Positions 24,195-34,487 of a stretch of 64,000 nucleotides of DNA are shown here, piece after piece; positions within the stretch are counted from its first letter, which is position 1; every line of letters starts with the position of its first letter. Under the pieces are notes generated by a model. The model was given only the letters and a program-made list of their open reading frames with translations, was not told the DNA's origin and searched no databases. Source of the stretch: Rusavskia elegans (taxonomy: Eukaryota; Ascomycota; Lecanoromycetes; Teloschistales; Teloschistaceae); assembly GCA_011316305.1 (NCBI GenBank), contig SAUG01000019.1, positions 62,001-126,000 of the forward strand, written 5' to 3'. The position numbers and the translations under genes were made by a program.

Positions 24195-26495
24195 CTGACT
24201 ATCCAGGTCTGGACGTGTATGAGGCCCATCCCGACCAAAAGGATTGACAGGAGTACCACTCCGCCCACAGCCTCCGTCTTGCCCCCACCAGTCGAATGAC
24301 TCGTATGAGACGGTCTTAAGCCTGCCAAGCTGCAGAATTGGGCTTCGCTCGCACCGAGAGTTGACGTCGCACGTATGTACTTTTCAAGGGATTCTCGCCA
24401 TCCACTGGGTTAAGCCTCCTCTTATTCACAGTTCATCTTCCACTTTTGACATGCTCGGCTCATATTGTGTGCAAAGTCCACTACTTTGACAGAGTTGGGA
24501 GGGTCTTCGGTGTTGTTGAAGACTCATTGGTGGCCGAATGCCGAGTAAGCTGCTGGCCGTCCTGACTGCATATGCCTGGTAATGGCAATTTCTCAAACAG
24601 ACCGAGAAAACCGGGAGGCTCACTATTCCGTTCGGAGCGAATGACCCCTTGGAGATTGCCCCTGAAGCCACCCAGCTGTGACACTGGGTCTTGGACGTAC
24701 CGGAATATACGCTGCCCGTTTATGCCCATGCAGCGGGTCGCGACTGCCTCATCCAAGCTCTTCGTACATCGACATGCTTCGACCAAGCACTCCGGCCTGC
24801 AACTTCGACCTTTTTCCTGACTCTTGGCTTTTCACAGGGCGGATCTGTTAGAGTGCTCGGAGTCTTCTCAATGACTTCGTAGGGATGCTGTCATTCTCGC
24901 CTGCAGAAAGTGGGTGGTAGAGTCCTAAGCAAGTCTCTGTGTATGCAGATTGCTTATATCTGGAAATGGATGAGGCCCATGCACACGGAGAAAATTGACA
25001 GATGCACTACCCCGTTGGGAGCTTCAATCTTTTCCTCGATTAATGGTTCTGGAGCTGACTGATGGTGAGACTGGGATCTACTTCCATCGAGAGTGGCGCT
25101 GCGCATATGTGTATTCAGAAGAAGTCTCGCCGTCTGTTGGTTATACCTTCTCCTATCGACCGTCCGTTCGAAATACGTCTTGAGCGATCGGTAATAGACC
25201 CAACTGGATATTTTTTGGAAGCTCGGTCGGCTCTCTGTTTCGAGTAGACAAAAATAATGATCCGTTCTCTCTCTTGTCATGCTGAACTGATTGAGTTCAC
25301 GATTGCTGAGTCTACTGTACTCCATCTCTTCTACCGTATTGGTATTCTGATCCGTTGGCATGCAAGGGAGAGGCGGACTTGAGAAGCCGAAAGGCGATGT
25401 ATGCAAGGGGTCCGCACGATGTCATCGCAAAGTGGTTGGGCCGGCGGGCTTTGTCTTCATGACTTCCTCCAATTCAAGAATGGAGAACGACCAGTCTCTT
25501 GTCAATGCCGGGCTTTAATGCGTGGTAGTCCGTACGTATCTCCAAGTGTTATCCAGGCTCCAGAGCAGTCGTATCAGCGCTCGTTCGATCAACGCCACTT
25601 GAGAGATCCGAATATTCCCGGACAGGCACAGACTTAAAGTCCTCTCTGGTGGTTGGAAGCGCAACAGTATATATTGCCCGGCCGCTTCAGACGCGCCTCC
25701 CGGTTCTCGATGCAGAACAGGCTTCCGGTCGACGCTAAGCAGATCCAGGTTCGAGTCTCGTACATCGGCCTTGAGGCTTCCAGATGTCCTGACTGCGAAG
25801 TCGCATAGAGACGGATGGTCGATTGGGCAGCCAAATGATCGCGCGCATCACCATGGCCATGACGCAAAACAACCGACCAGCCCTACTTCAAAGCTATCCA
25901 CGATTATCTTGCGGCACTTGCGGAAGGCTCGTACTCCTCCGCTCTGGCTACGTCCAATAAAGGCTGAGGGTGGCGTTACGGCAAGCCAGCCTGCGCTGTG
26001 ATTTGGCATCTTCAGCGGTCTGCGCTGTTTCTGACCGGAGGATCCTGGATCTTATGATTGCAAACCTTGACGGAGTCAGTAAGGCATGGGGTTGACGGGA
26101 GAGAAGCTGTGAGCCTCACCGTAGCACGATCACCGGGCCTGCTGCCGGCAAAGTGGCTTTCGTCAGCGAGCATCCAGCGGGCCAACCACTGCAGGGAATC
26201 AGCTATGGAAGATCTGCTATCAGTGGCAGTCTTTGTCAACGATGGTGTCGGATCCGATTCCAGGGGGTCGAGGACTGTTAAGAGGTGGAAAGACACCATG
26301 AGTCGGGCGGAGTGGGAGATCACCTACTTGCCTCAGCGAACAACAAGGATCACGAAGTCACCATACCACGCACAAATTCTGCGGACAGTCAGGTCATCAG
26401 GGGGCGCATAAGGCAGGCAGTCGAAACTGGATGGTGTTCACGAGGGGAAGGTGGTCACCGAAGAAAATGGAGAGGGTAGTAAATACCCCTTAGCC

Positions 26496-26510
26496 CCGAG
26501 ATATGCCAAG
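26496..26510 (+). promoter_or_regulatory. Upstream motif shared with the 30772 gene
   Basis: CGAGATATGCCAAG here matches CGGGATATGCCAAA at 30468-30481. In both places a GAGAGGG...CCCCTTA block lies 10-30 bp before it and the gene start lies about 300 bp after it. This is either a conserved promoter element or residual homology from gene duplication. Confidence 0.4.
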
Positions 26511-26814
26511 CCCTGTGGTTGATTCTTCTGGAAGAGGAGTGAAGCAAAAAGGCCCAACATCCTCTCCCCTCTGATTTTTGCAACTCAACCTCTCCTTGCA
26601 TCCCCAAAGACCGAAGCTGGCACAGAATCATCACATCTCAGTCTATAGCGCCAGCCTTCCATCTGCGAGCCGGCTTTCATCCTGTGCAGACACTCAGATT
26701 AAGGAATCCCGTCTCCTTCCATCTTCGGCCTTCGCCCTACTCCGCCTTCGACGTCTTCCGTCACTGCCACCAAACTCTTCCGCATCCAACTACGATTCCA
26801 AAGCGAGCGTCTCC

Positions 26815-28527
26815 ATGCCGCCCAGTCTTTCTCCGCTAGATTTGGCTCTCGCAATACGCGACCACATTGTCGCCGGCACTTTCGATCCGAAGATATTCAA
26901 TAGCTTCTTGCAGCCGCACGCCGAGATCATTCTGCGGCAGCAGTCAAGCCCTTCAACCCAAACTTTCGGCCCCTCTGATCATGTATCCCAGTCTGACGTT
27001 GCTGAATCCAACAATACCTCCAGGCGTTCTAACTGCAACCCAATACAAAATCTCAATCCATCCTTCCTTGTCAACCACAATACCCGCCAGGTCCCAGGCA
27101 GCAGCAACCGGCCATACGACTTGACCTATGTAGAGCCACCGTGCTCCATCTCGGGTCCGCAATCATCCGCGAAGAAGAAGAGGCGCCTATTACCGAGCAA
27201 TGATGTGGACGTTGTCGAAACTGGTGGGTTCCAAAACAGCTGGAATCCAGAATTTGCGATGGATAAATCCCCTCAGTCATATGTATATGATCACCCTGGG
27301 CGAGTTGAGTTTCAGCGAAACGCCCCTACCTCAAACCCGAATCCTGAGAATATGGTGCAGCAATTAGCGGAGCAGAAATTCTTTGATACATGGGAGGCGC
27401 GGATAACCAATCATCCAAATGTCCGCAGCGCGCTGCAAGAATTACGCAGATTCAAAAATCTCCCCCAGCTGGACAAGGATCATCCATGGATGCCGTATCA
27501 TGAGCTCAACCTCATGATGGAATATGTCTCTGGATTTGGGTCCCATAAAGTCCAGCGAGACCTTGTTGCGAGCCTTCGGTCACTCAAAAAGTCGGGTCAT
27601 AGTACTTATCCAGCTCTTAGCTCGCCCCCCGATTTGGACGCCTTAGAGTCGTCGATACAGCCGATTCTCCGGGATTTGTGGAAAGCGTGCCAGGTGAGCA
27701 ATTTTTGGTACCGGCTCAAAGACTCCGATAAAGCGATATGGCGTACTGCCCTGGTGAAAGAAGCGCACCTTTTCCAGGAAATGCTCCAGATACCCGTACA
27801 GAATCCCCAGCCCGGTTCCCATCCCGGATCCCTGCACGTCGCGGGAAAACCAATGTCGAGCAAGTATGGTACGGACGTAGTATTCAAGATGTTTGATCTA
27901 GCGTGTCCTGATGTGCAAGAGGCTAAAGAATGGAAAAAGAGGTTCTGCTCCCATCTCTACGAGTCGCACCTCTACCTCTCGCTTTATGAGTACTATCAGA
28001 GCGATGGGATCATCGCTATGTTACCCCTCGATAGAACTCAGAGGGTCATCACAAACAGGGTACGGGTCGATGCGATGCTTGAAATTGTGGATCTACTGAA
28101 ACGCGAGTTTCGCGTTACGAGGCAGCTACAAGTATACTCTCAAGCTATCAACAAAGTGCTCGGAGGGGGACAGCTGACGGACGAGGAGCTGGATCGACTG
28201 GACCGCTACTCGGCAGAAGACCAATGTGCTGCGCGACCATCGCTTTCTGGTGTTCCTAGCTCTGTCGAAGCCTCCCAACACCCGCTAAAGATCATCCACA
28301 GTTCTTACGAGGCATTGGGCCAGCCACCACAAAATCCTCTTCCTACAACGTCCGGCTCTATCAACAAACATGGTCTACCTGATAATGCAGATCTGTCGGA
28401 GAACGAGAAACGGAGAAGAACTTTGCCGGCACCAAGTATGGCCCGTCCATCTCCAATTGAGAGTACCGTACCTAATACCCGATCAATGCACGACTACAGA
28501 CCAAATTACAGCCTGATCCAGTATTAG
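26815..28527 (+). CDS. AGT-module orphan protein 1
   Basis: This is a single-exon gene of 570 aa. The open frame extends 79 codons upstream without an ATG, so 26815 is the first Met. It is also where homology with the next two genes begins. Residues about 8-40 (LDLALAIRDHIVAGTF, then NSFLQPHAEIIL) match the N-terminal module of the genes at 30772 and 33282. A basic cluster SAKKKRRLLPSND looks like a nuclear signal. The middle (about 180-450) is helical, with many Trp and Tyr. The C-terminal 100 residues are Ser/Pro-rich and disordered. I see no enzyme motif. The function is unknown; nuclear localisation is inferred only from the basic cluster. It differs from its paralogues after the N-terminal module. 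Confidence 0.75.
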   Translation: MPPSLSPLDLALAIRDHIVAGTFDPKIFNSFLQPHAEIILRQQSSPSTQTFGPSDHVSQSDVAESNNTSRRSNCNPIQNLNPSFLVNHNTRQVPGSSNRPYDLTYVEPPCSISGPQSSAKKKRRLLPSNDVDVVETGGFQNSWNPEFAMDKSPQSYVYDHPGRVEFQRNAPTSNPNPENMVQQLAEQKFFDTWEARITNHPNVRSALQELRRFKNLPQLDKDHPWMPYHELNLMMEYVSGFGSHKVQRDLVASLRSLKKSGHSTYPALSSPPDLDALESSIQPILRDLWKACQVSNFWYRLKDSDKAIWRTALVKEAHLFQEMLQIPVQNPQPGSHPGSLHVAGKPMSSKYGTDVVFKMFDLACPDVQEAKEWKKRFCSHLYESHLYLSLYEYYQSDGIIAMLPLDRTQRVITNRVRVDAMLEIVDLLKREFRVTRQLQVYSQAINKVLGGGQLTDEELDRLDRYSAEDQCAARPSLSGVPSSVEASQHPLKIIHSSYEALGQPPQNPLPTTSGSINKHGLPDNADLSENEKRRRTLPAPSMARPSPIESTVPNTRSMHDYRPNYSLIQY

Positions 28528-30771
28528 CACGACTGAATAGCATTTTGAGCTGTAGGCTGGAGCTAGCCATAAAGAAGATCAATAGTGAGCGAAGAGCCGG
28601 AGTGCCCACAACTCACAACCATAGGACTTTCATCGCTTAGACTCTCGAGGCCGGAGAGTTTCAAATCTTGAAGTCACAGACCCAGTATTGGGGAGCGAAT
28701 CGTGGGGGCCACTGAATGGCGCTGGAGAGTGAAAGAGAGAGGTGGGGAATTTTGTTGGTGACGAAGGACCACTATCCGTCGAAGATTTGGGGTGAGGAGA
28801 GTTGCTAGATTTCGCTCCATACATCGGCCAAATGAAGTGATGTGTTACTGTAATCAGAATACCTAGATTACCGTCCTTTTTCTCCCGCAAAATAGGTCAC
28901 GTCGTGACTTCCATACTTCGTGTCTGCGTAGCTTACCACTATCTCACCGCCGCCCTGCGAATACCTGTCAACATTGATGACACTGCAAGCAATACACTAT
29001 GACTGTTTTGCCTGAATGTTCGTGCCTGATCCATATCCCCGCAGGACCAGGAGAGGTATTTGTCCATCGAATACACATCAAGGTTTAGTAGGCAGTAGTC
29101 AATAGTTCGATAATCCTAATCGATGTATCGGCTGCCATACCTCCCTCATCGCCTTCAAATGTGGACATGATGAGGCCACCAAGCTCACACCCCCTGAGCC
29201 GAAAGCCACCAATGCACTGTAGGGTACAGAATAGCATGGTCGGCAGTTGGCCAGTGCTCCTTCTCCAATGATGCTTTTCTTTATGAGGTCGATGGCTCCG
29301 AAAGTCCGCAGATATTTGCAAGCCTTTGGTGGGCTTGGACCATGCTTGTGGCTTCGGGTGCGATACTCCATGCGAGGACCGATTCCGGCAATGAGCAGAA
29401 GGCGCTTTGTTGGGGTGGCATAAAGAGGTTGGAGCTGCTTTCGGGGCCCGCTGGGAAGACAGGGGTCGCACGGATCCTCGACACTTCTCATAGACTCTTT
29501 GTTCTTCTTGTTGCCGATTCCTGGATGGGTAAGGAACGGGCTCTCAATTGGGCGGCAGGGGTTGGGTGTTTTTGGAGTCGGGTCGGGTTGTGATTGCGTT
29601 CTTGATGGTGCGGTGACTGAGAGAAATGATTAGCAAGGCTTTTTTTGTTGAGAGCATGGTTCAGGTACAGATTGTGAGGATCGCTCCTTCCCCCGAGAAG
29701 AGAATGGCTCCACCACGAGATCTGGAATTAGATGAAGACGCAGATTTGCCGGGTTCCACTGCATACTCTCTCAGGCCTGACACGCTAATACGGTCCTTGG
29801 AAGAAAATGCATCTCAGTCAAGTTCGAGGGATCCTTTCCACGCTTCGGATCGGTTTCGTAGTGTGGAGCTCTGGGAAATCTGCTAAAGCTTTCATTAGTC
29901 AGAGCTCATTCTAGGAAGAGATGATGAGTCGACTGTCGACCATCTTCGAGAGCTAGCAAGCCCTGTGCATACTGCATGTATCAGGGCAATGCTGTGTAAG
30001 TGGTCTCCAAAAGCCTATGAAACTTACCTGGATGAGATCACCAACCCTCCTGGGAAGACTCTCGACAAAAAACTGGGTTCGGGCCGATCGGTCCGCGAAT
30101 CAAGCGCTGAGCGTCTGGCAGAGTTTGAGTGGATCAGAGGAAAAGGTGTGACGGGTACACTGCTTGAACAGCTACCGAGTCGATCGGCGTTTATTGCAGA
30201 CGGGCATCCCACTCTGGCCGACGTCATGGACAAGGGGCAAAGCCTCTGGTACCACTGGTCTGGCAAATCAAGAGTCTATTCACTGGCCCTGTCGACTAGA
30301 GCGCCCATTTCTTCATCCCGAGGTTCACAGAACCGTCTCTAGACATCGGTGAAGGAGCTGATAAGCCACAACGACTCCAAAAGCGGGCTATCAGACGCAA
30401 AGACAAGCTTCGGAAAAGTGAAGATGGCTTCATAAGAAGTTCGAGAGGGATGGAACCCCTTATTCATCGGGATATGCCAAAATCTCATTGGGTGGCGCTT
30501 GTTTCTTCATCACTTCTGTTACTGTGAAGGATCCTAACTTTGGTCATCTCCACCGCAACCCAATTTTCCACAGCATCTTTAGATGACAGATTCTCGGGGA
30601 TAGGCTGCATCTAACCGTCAGTCAGGTTACTGTTGACAGAATATGGCAGACTAGAGCTCGCCAGGAATGATTTCCTTCTCCCTCATCCTCAACGACTAGT
30701 TTCATTCACAACATCTCCTTGAGCCCTAGCGGCTTATCTCCATCAAGTCTCAACCTAGCTAATCTTACCAG
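28528..30771. other. Intergenic, possible relics only
   Basis: Overlapping frames at 29085-29491 (-) and 29626-30342 (+) compete with each other and none has a motif or start I can defend. The 29965-30342 frame is the most protein-like but has no clear partner exon. Bases 30440-30485 share a motif with the upstream region of the previous gene. Confidence 0.4.
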
Positions 30772-32334
30772 ATGAGCTCCTTCCCCGGTCCCGTCCGCCC
30801 CCATGGCCAGCGGCCGTCGGGGCCATCCGCCGCCTATATGGCCCTCGACCCAGTCAACAAAGCCATCGTCGACATGCTCAAAGTACAGTTCGAAGCAGGC
30901 ACTCTTCAACTCGATCTTGTCAATGAACTTCTGGAGCCATGGGTGAAGGTAGTGCTACCGGAGCCTCCCTACCGTAATTGCAGTGCGGAAAGAACACCAC
31001 AACAGCCTGATACAGTGGTCGCGGACAATCAACCCACGGCGTCTTCGAGCAGCGAAGTTGACACGCAAAACTGCTTAGACGAGCAGCTGCACGTAGAAGG
31101 TGAGCGTCCTGTTAAAGAAGACGTCGAGATAGGAACTCATGATAAGGAAGAAGGATCGGGTTCGGACACGAACGAGAGATACTACACCCCAAGGCCCTGG
31201 GATTACCACACCCCCTCTCCGCCATCTACTATCAGTGACCTAACCGATCTCCCTGACCTGGACGACGATGGCTCGGAGCCGGGTCTTTATCGTGCACGGT
31301 CAGACGCCAATCATAGAGCTCAGGATCAAGAAATTCAAGGGCACCCCGACCTCCCTGCCGAGATAATCTCAGACTCCATAGACGCAGAAGGTGAAGCAGA
31401 TCAGGAGACCCCGAAGATCCATGCAGATACAACAGCAAACCCGATTGATGCTCTCTTGATCTCCAGAATCCAGGACGTCGTAGCGTTCGCTGCACAAAAA
31501 TCGAACGAAGCTGGGGATCCCATACTCGGCCAGGCCTTGAACGCGCTTCTGAAGCGAAGTGTTCATAGTCCACGTTTATTGAACCTGCTCGGTGCTATCT
31601 GTGGCGGAAGACAAACCGAAACCCGGGCTAGACACTTCAAGATACTCCTGAAGTACGAACATTCTCAGCTAGAATATGAAAACCAACTTCCCAAGTGGTA
31701 TTCTGATCTGCCGCTGGCGAGCCGGCAACGACTCGCACTCTCGGAAAAGCCCTTGGACAAGAGCAAGCTCCACAAGAAGGCTTTCAGAGATGCCAAAAAG
31801 CGATGGAATGAGCTGCTCCTTACACAATGGAGAGACCGCCACGATATCGAACCGCCACAACCATTGACCCCCCAAAAAGTCGCGCAAATCATTGCAAGAA
31901 CCCGGAAGTCCATAGAGCAGTTCTACGAGGCGGGGAAAACAACAGTCAGCAGAGCGCTGAACCTGCTAGGCGAGCAAGCCACGCACGACCCAGCCGTGAT
32001 GATCCTTCTCGATGAGCCCGCCAGAGCAAACAACGGGACCCGTGAGAAAGTCTTCCAAATATACCTCAAGTATGCCAAACAAGAACTCAAACGCCCGGGT
32101 TCTCGGAAGAAATGGTTCTCACGACCCGATAGTCCAAATAACGAAGACAATCTCGAGGCTCAGGACAGCGGCACTGAATTTCCGCCAAGAAAGAAAAGAC
32201 GATTACACAAGGTGGCAGAGATTGATGATCCGGTGATAAAGGAGGAGGATGAGTCGACGAGCTCGGACGCACCTGTCACGTCTTCGCCCTACAATTTGAG
32301 AAGCAAGACCGCCCGGAGGCCTTATGGAAGATAG
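30772..32334 (+). CDS. AGT-module orphan protein 2
   Basis: This is a single-exon gene of 520 aa. The N-terminal module at residues about 27-64 (VNKAIVDMLKVQFEAGTLQL, then VNELLEPWVKVVLP) matches the neighbouring genes. A long acidic Ser-rich linker follows. A helical module of about 75 aa then occurs twice, at about 222-300 (LGQALNALLKRS, FKILLKYEHSQL) and about 365-445 (VSRALNLLGEQATHDP, FQIYLKYAKQEL). The C-terminus has a basic cluster RKKRRLH, followed by an acidic tail with VIKEED, which fits the psi-K-x-E sumoylation pattern. It shares the DSGTEF segment with the next gene. The function is unknown; a nuclear adaptor role is speculation. Confidence 0.78.
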   Translation: MSSFPGPVRPHGQRPSGPSAAYMALDPVNKAIVDMLKVQFEAGTLQLDLVNELLEPWVKVVLPEPPYRNCSAERTPQQPDTVVADNQPTASSSSEVDTQNCLDEQLHVEGERPVKEDVEIGTHDKEEGSGSDTNERYYTPRPWDYHTPSPPSTISDLTDLPDLDDDGSEPGLYRARSDANHRAQDQEIQGHPDLPAEIISDSIDAEGEADQETPKIHADTTANPIDALLISRIQDVVAFAAQKSNEAGDPILGQALNALLKRSVHSPRLLNLLGAICGGRQTETRARHFKILLKYEHSQLEYENQLPKWYSDLPLASRQRLALSEKPLDKSKLHKKAFRDAKKRWNELLLTQWRDRHDIEPPQPLTPQKVAQIIARTRKSIEQFYEAGKTTVSRALNLLGEQATHDPAVMILLDEPARANNGTREKVFQIYLKYAKQELKRPGSRKKWFSRPDSPNNEDNLEAQDSGTEFPPRKKRRLHKVAEIDDPVIKEEDESTSSDAPVTSSPYNLRSKTARRPYGR

Positions 32335-32639
32335 GGAGAGGAGATACATGCTTGCTGTTGGTGAGCGATACAAAAAAGGGGGTTCTACCAATCTTCATCG
32401 TCGTCAAATGGACGATAGTGGCTGTAAACCATTACATGATGAAACAGACCGATTGGTATTCACTTTGGTCAGGGGTTTGTGAGGGCAACAAGAGTCCTTT
32501 TTTTTCGGGGACAGAGGTCTCGATTATTGGAGGCACAACGTGGTTGGAAATTGAACTTCTATGGGATAAAGACTGGATATACATTGGATCTTCCCGGGGC
32601 GTTGCGGGAAAGGGAGAAAAGGAGAAAAGGAGCAGCGGC

Positions 32640-32720
32640 TGGATGGCTGCATGTAATCTAAGAAATCCATTTCATAGGGCATTTGAGCAGTCGTACTTAT
32701 ACTGTGGTAGAGGCTTCCTC
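32640..32720 (+). repeat. 3' flank segment shared with the 33282 gene
   Basis: TGGCTGCATGTAATCTAAGAA and the 50 bp after it, ending in AGGCTTCCTCTC, match 34836-34915 downstream of the next gene at the same relative position. This is residual homology of a segmental duplication that included the 3' flanks. Confidence 0.55.
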
Positions 32721-33182
32721 TCCTGACTTGCTTTGTAGCAGAACCTCATCACCAGCATTGAATATTGGTGAGGATGTCTTCACAAAATACGCTGAAAGCC
32801 TACGGTGGGACTCTGAACGGTGTTTTCTACCACCGAGCTGATTCAGAGGGGATATCAAACGGTGGATGGCATGAGGCCAAGGCAGCAAGCTGACGGACCA
32901 AGGCGTAGGGAGGCAAAACCTTGTGTCGATAGACTCGGAATAAGGCCTCAACAAGTTTTCAATAATGTTGGGCACCGGCGCAGGATAAACTAATTGTATG
33001 AAATACAATTCCCTGTTGGATGAATGAGCTTGTTCACGTGCTTGTAGCCAGATTATTAATTGCCGTTTTCTCCCGCAGTCATCATTTTCCCTTACTACTT
33101 ATCCTCCGTTCTCGTCTTCGTACTTGAAAACATCTTCTTCCTCTACATACCTACAACCGACCAACAGCTACGTTATCTTCCA

Positions 33183-33252
33183 AGCTCCAAACAATCCCAG
33201 CTCCAAACAATCCCAGCTCCAAACAATCCCAGCTCCAAACAATCCCAGCTCC
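33183..33252 (+). repeat. 16-bp tandem repeat, 4.4 copies
   Basis: The unit AGCTCCAAACAATCCC is repeated perfectly four times and followed by AGCTCC. It lies 30 bp before the start codon of the 33282 gene, most likely in its 5' UTR. It keeps an open frame in phase with that gene but there is no in-frame ATG upstream. Confidence 0.9.
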
Positions 33253-33281
33253 ATCAGCACAACCCCATCGATCTTCACAAA

Positions 33282-34487
33282 ATGCCCTTCGAATCCCCTA
33301 TCTTCAACCCTGATGGCTTGCGCCCAACACCAGGATCCCCAGCCGAAATCGCTCAGGCACACGAGAACCTCCTGCACCTACTAAAAGCGCAATATGCAGC
33401 TGGCACGCTGGATATCGAAATGCTGAACGGAAAACTTTTCCCGTTTATAAAGGTAGTATACCTACCACCATCCTGGAATGCCAGCGATGAACCAGAAGGT
33501 TTCTCGTCACATACAGCCCCCCAAGTTGTTACCAATTTCTCCGATCTCCCTCCCGCACTTCGTGCCAATATCATCCGGACACTTTCAGCCGAAGAGGCTG
33601 AGACTCTCGCTCGAATGGAACCAAATACCGACGTTAAAGAGGCATTGATCGCACACAGCCAACGACAATCCGACGCTCCACAGCATCCTGGCCCTCCTTC
33701 TCCGAAGATGGAGTTTCCAGAGAGCTCCCGGACCGACATCAAGGAGGAAGAGACTGAGACACATGCCTCCTTACCTTCTCCCGTGGGCCATAATCACCAA
33801 ACCCACCCTCAAGTAACCGGGCACAACCCAGCTAGCCAAACCACATCCATCCCCAAAATGAAAGCAATCATCGCCTCCGCCGTGAAACGATCAAAAGAAG
33901 ACGGGAAACCCGAAGTTGGTCAAACCCTCAACGCTCTATTCGAACAGAGTACCGGAAACCCAATCATCCTCGACCTCCTCGCCGCCGTCTGCAGCGGCAA
34001 CGCGAGCGCCAAGAAGCTCAAGGACTTCAAAGTCTTTATGCAGTACACAAAGAAACTCCTCGACCACGAGCGGAAAAAGAGTCAACAAGACACCCCTGGC
34101 CTTTCGACCTTAACATCCGAAGTCGAATCAATCCGGGCCGATATCGCACGACTAAGAGACATGACCACTGAGCTTGAAAAGAGCAATGAAGCCCTGGGAA
34201 ACAGTATCCCCAAGCTTACCGAGCACCTAACAAAGATGTCAGAGGCCCTAGCAGAGTTCAATGCAACTTTCCCATCGCTGCGTGAAGACTCCCCAGCACG
34301 CGTCCAGCATTTGGAAGATAATACCCTGTCTCATGAGGCCAAAAACGGAGGCGATAGCGGCACGGAGTTTCTGCCTACGAACAAAGGTCCGTTCTATCCG
34401 GACTCGGATAGCGATGACTTGGCTATCAAAAAGGAGGAATCGGAGAGCAGCTCTGAGGAAGCGGCTGTATCGTTGCCGCCTTACTAG
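33282..34487 (+). CDS. AGT-module orphan protein 3
   Basis: This is a single-exon gene of 401 aa. 33282 is the first in-frame ATG; the frame stays open far upstream through a tandem repeat. The N-terminal module at residues about 26-62 (HENLLHLLKAQYAAGTLDIE, then MLNGKLFPFIKVVYLP) pairs with the gene at 30772. One copy of the helical module lies at about 195-275 (VGQTLNALFEQSTGNP, FKVFMQYTKKLL). A coiled coil follows (about 285-350, heptads in SEVESIRADIARLRDMTTEL). The acidic tail shares DSGTEF and an I-K-x-E sumoylation-like site (AIKKEE), with another near DIKEEE. It lacks the Arg/Lys cluster of its neighbour. The function is unknown. Confidence 0.78.
   Translation: MPFESPIFNPDGLRPTPGSPAEIAQAHENLLHLLKAQYAAGTLDIEMLNGKLFPFIKVVYLPPSWNASDEPEGFSSHTAPQVVTNFSDLPPALRANIIRTLSAEEAETLARMEPNTDVKEALIAHSQRQSDAPQHPGPPSPKMEFPESSRTDIKEEETETHASLPSPVGHNHQTHPQVTGHNPASQTTSIPKMKAIIASAVKRSKEDGKPEVGQTLNALFEQSTGNPIILDLLAAVCSGNASAKKLKDFKVFMQYTKKLLDHERKKSQQDTPGLSTLTSEVESIRADIARLRDMTTELEKSNEALGNSIPKLTEHLTKMSEALAEFNATFPSLREDSPARVQHLEDNTLSHEAKNGGDSGTEFLPTNKGPFYPDSDSDDLAIKKEESESSSEEAAVSLPPY

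Larger units (their letters stand above)
23304..26814. other. Eroded region with repeated fragments
   Basis: There is no complete gene in this 3.5 kb. It holds two copies of the dispersed 68-bp repeat (23619 and 24128). It also holds three related minus-strand fragments near 24220-24330, 24580-24660 and 24955-25050, which encode a hydrophobic stretch of the type (P/V)-N/G-G-(V/I)-V-x-L-(S/P)-(I/V)-F-x-V. They look like decayed copies of one membrane-protein gene family I cannot name. The last 300 bp precede the first gene of the three-gene array. Confidence 0.5.
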
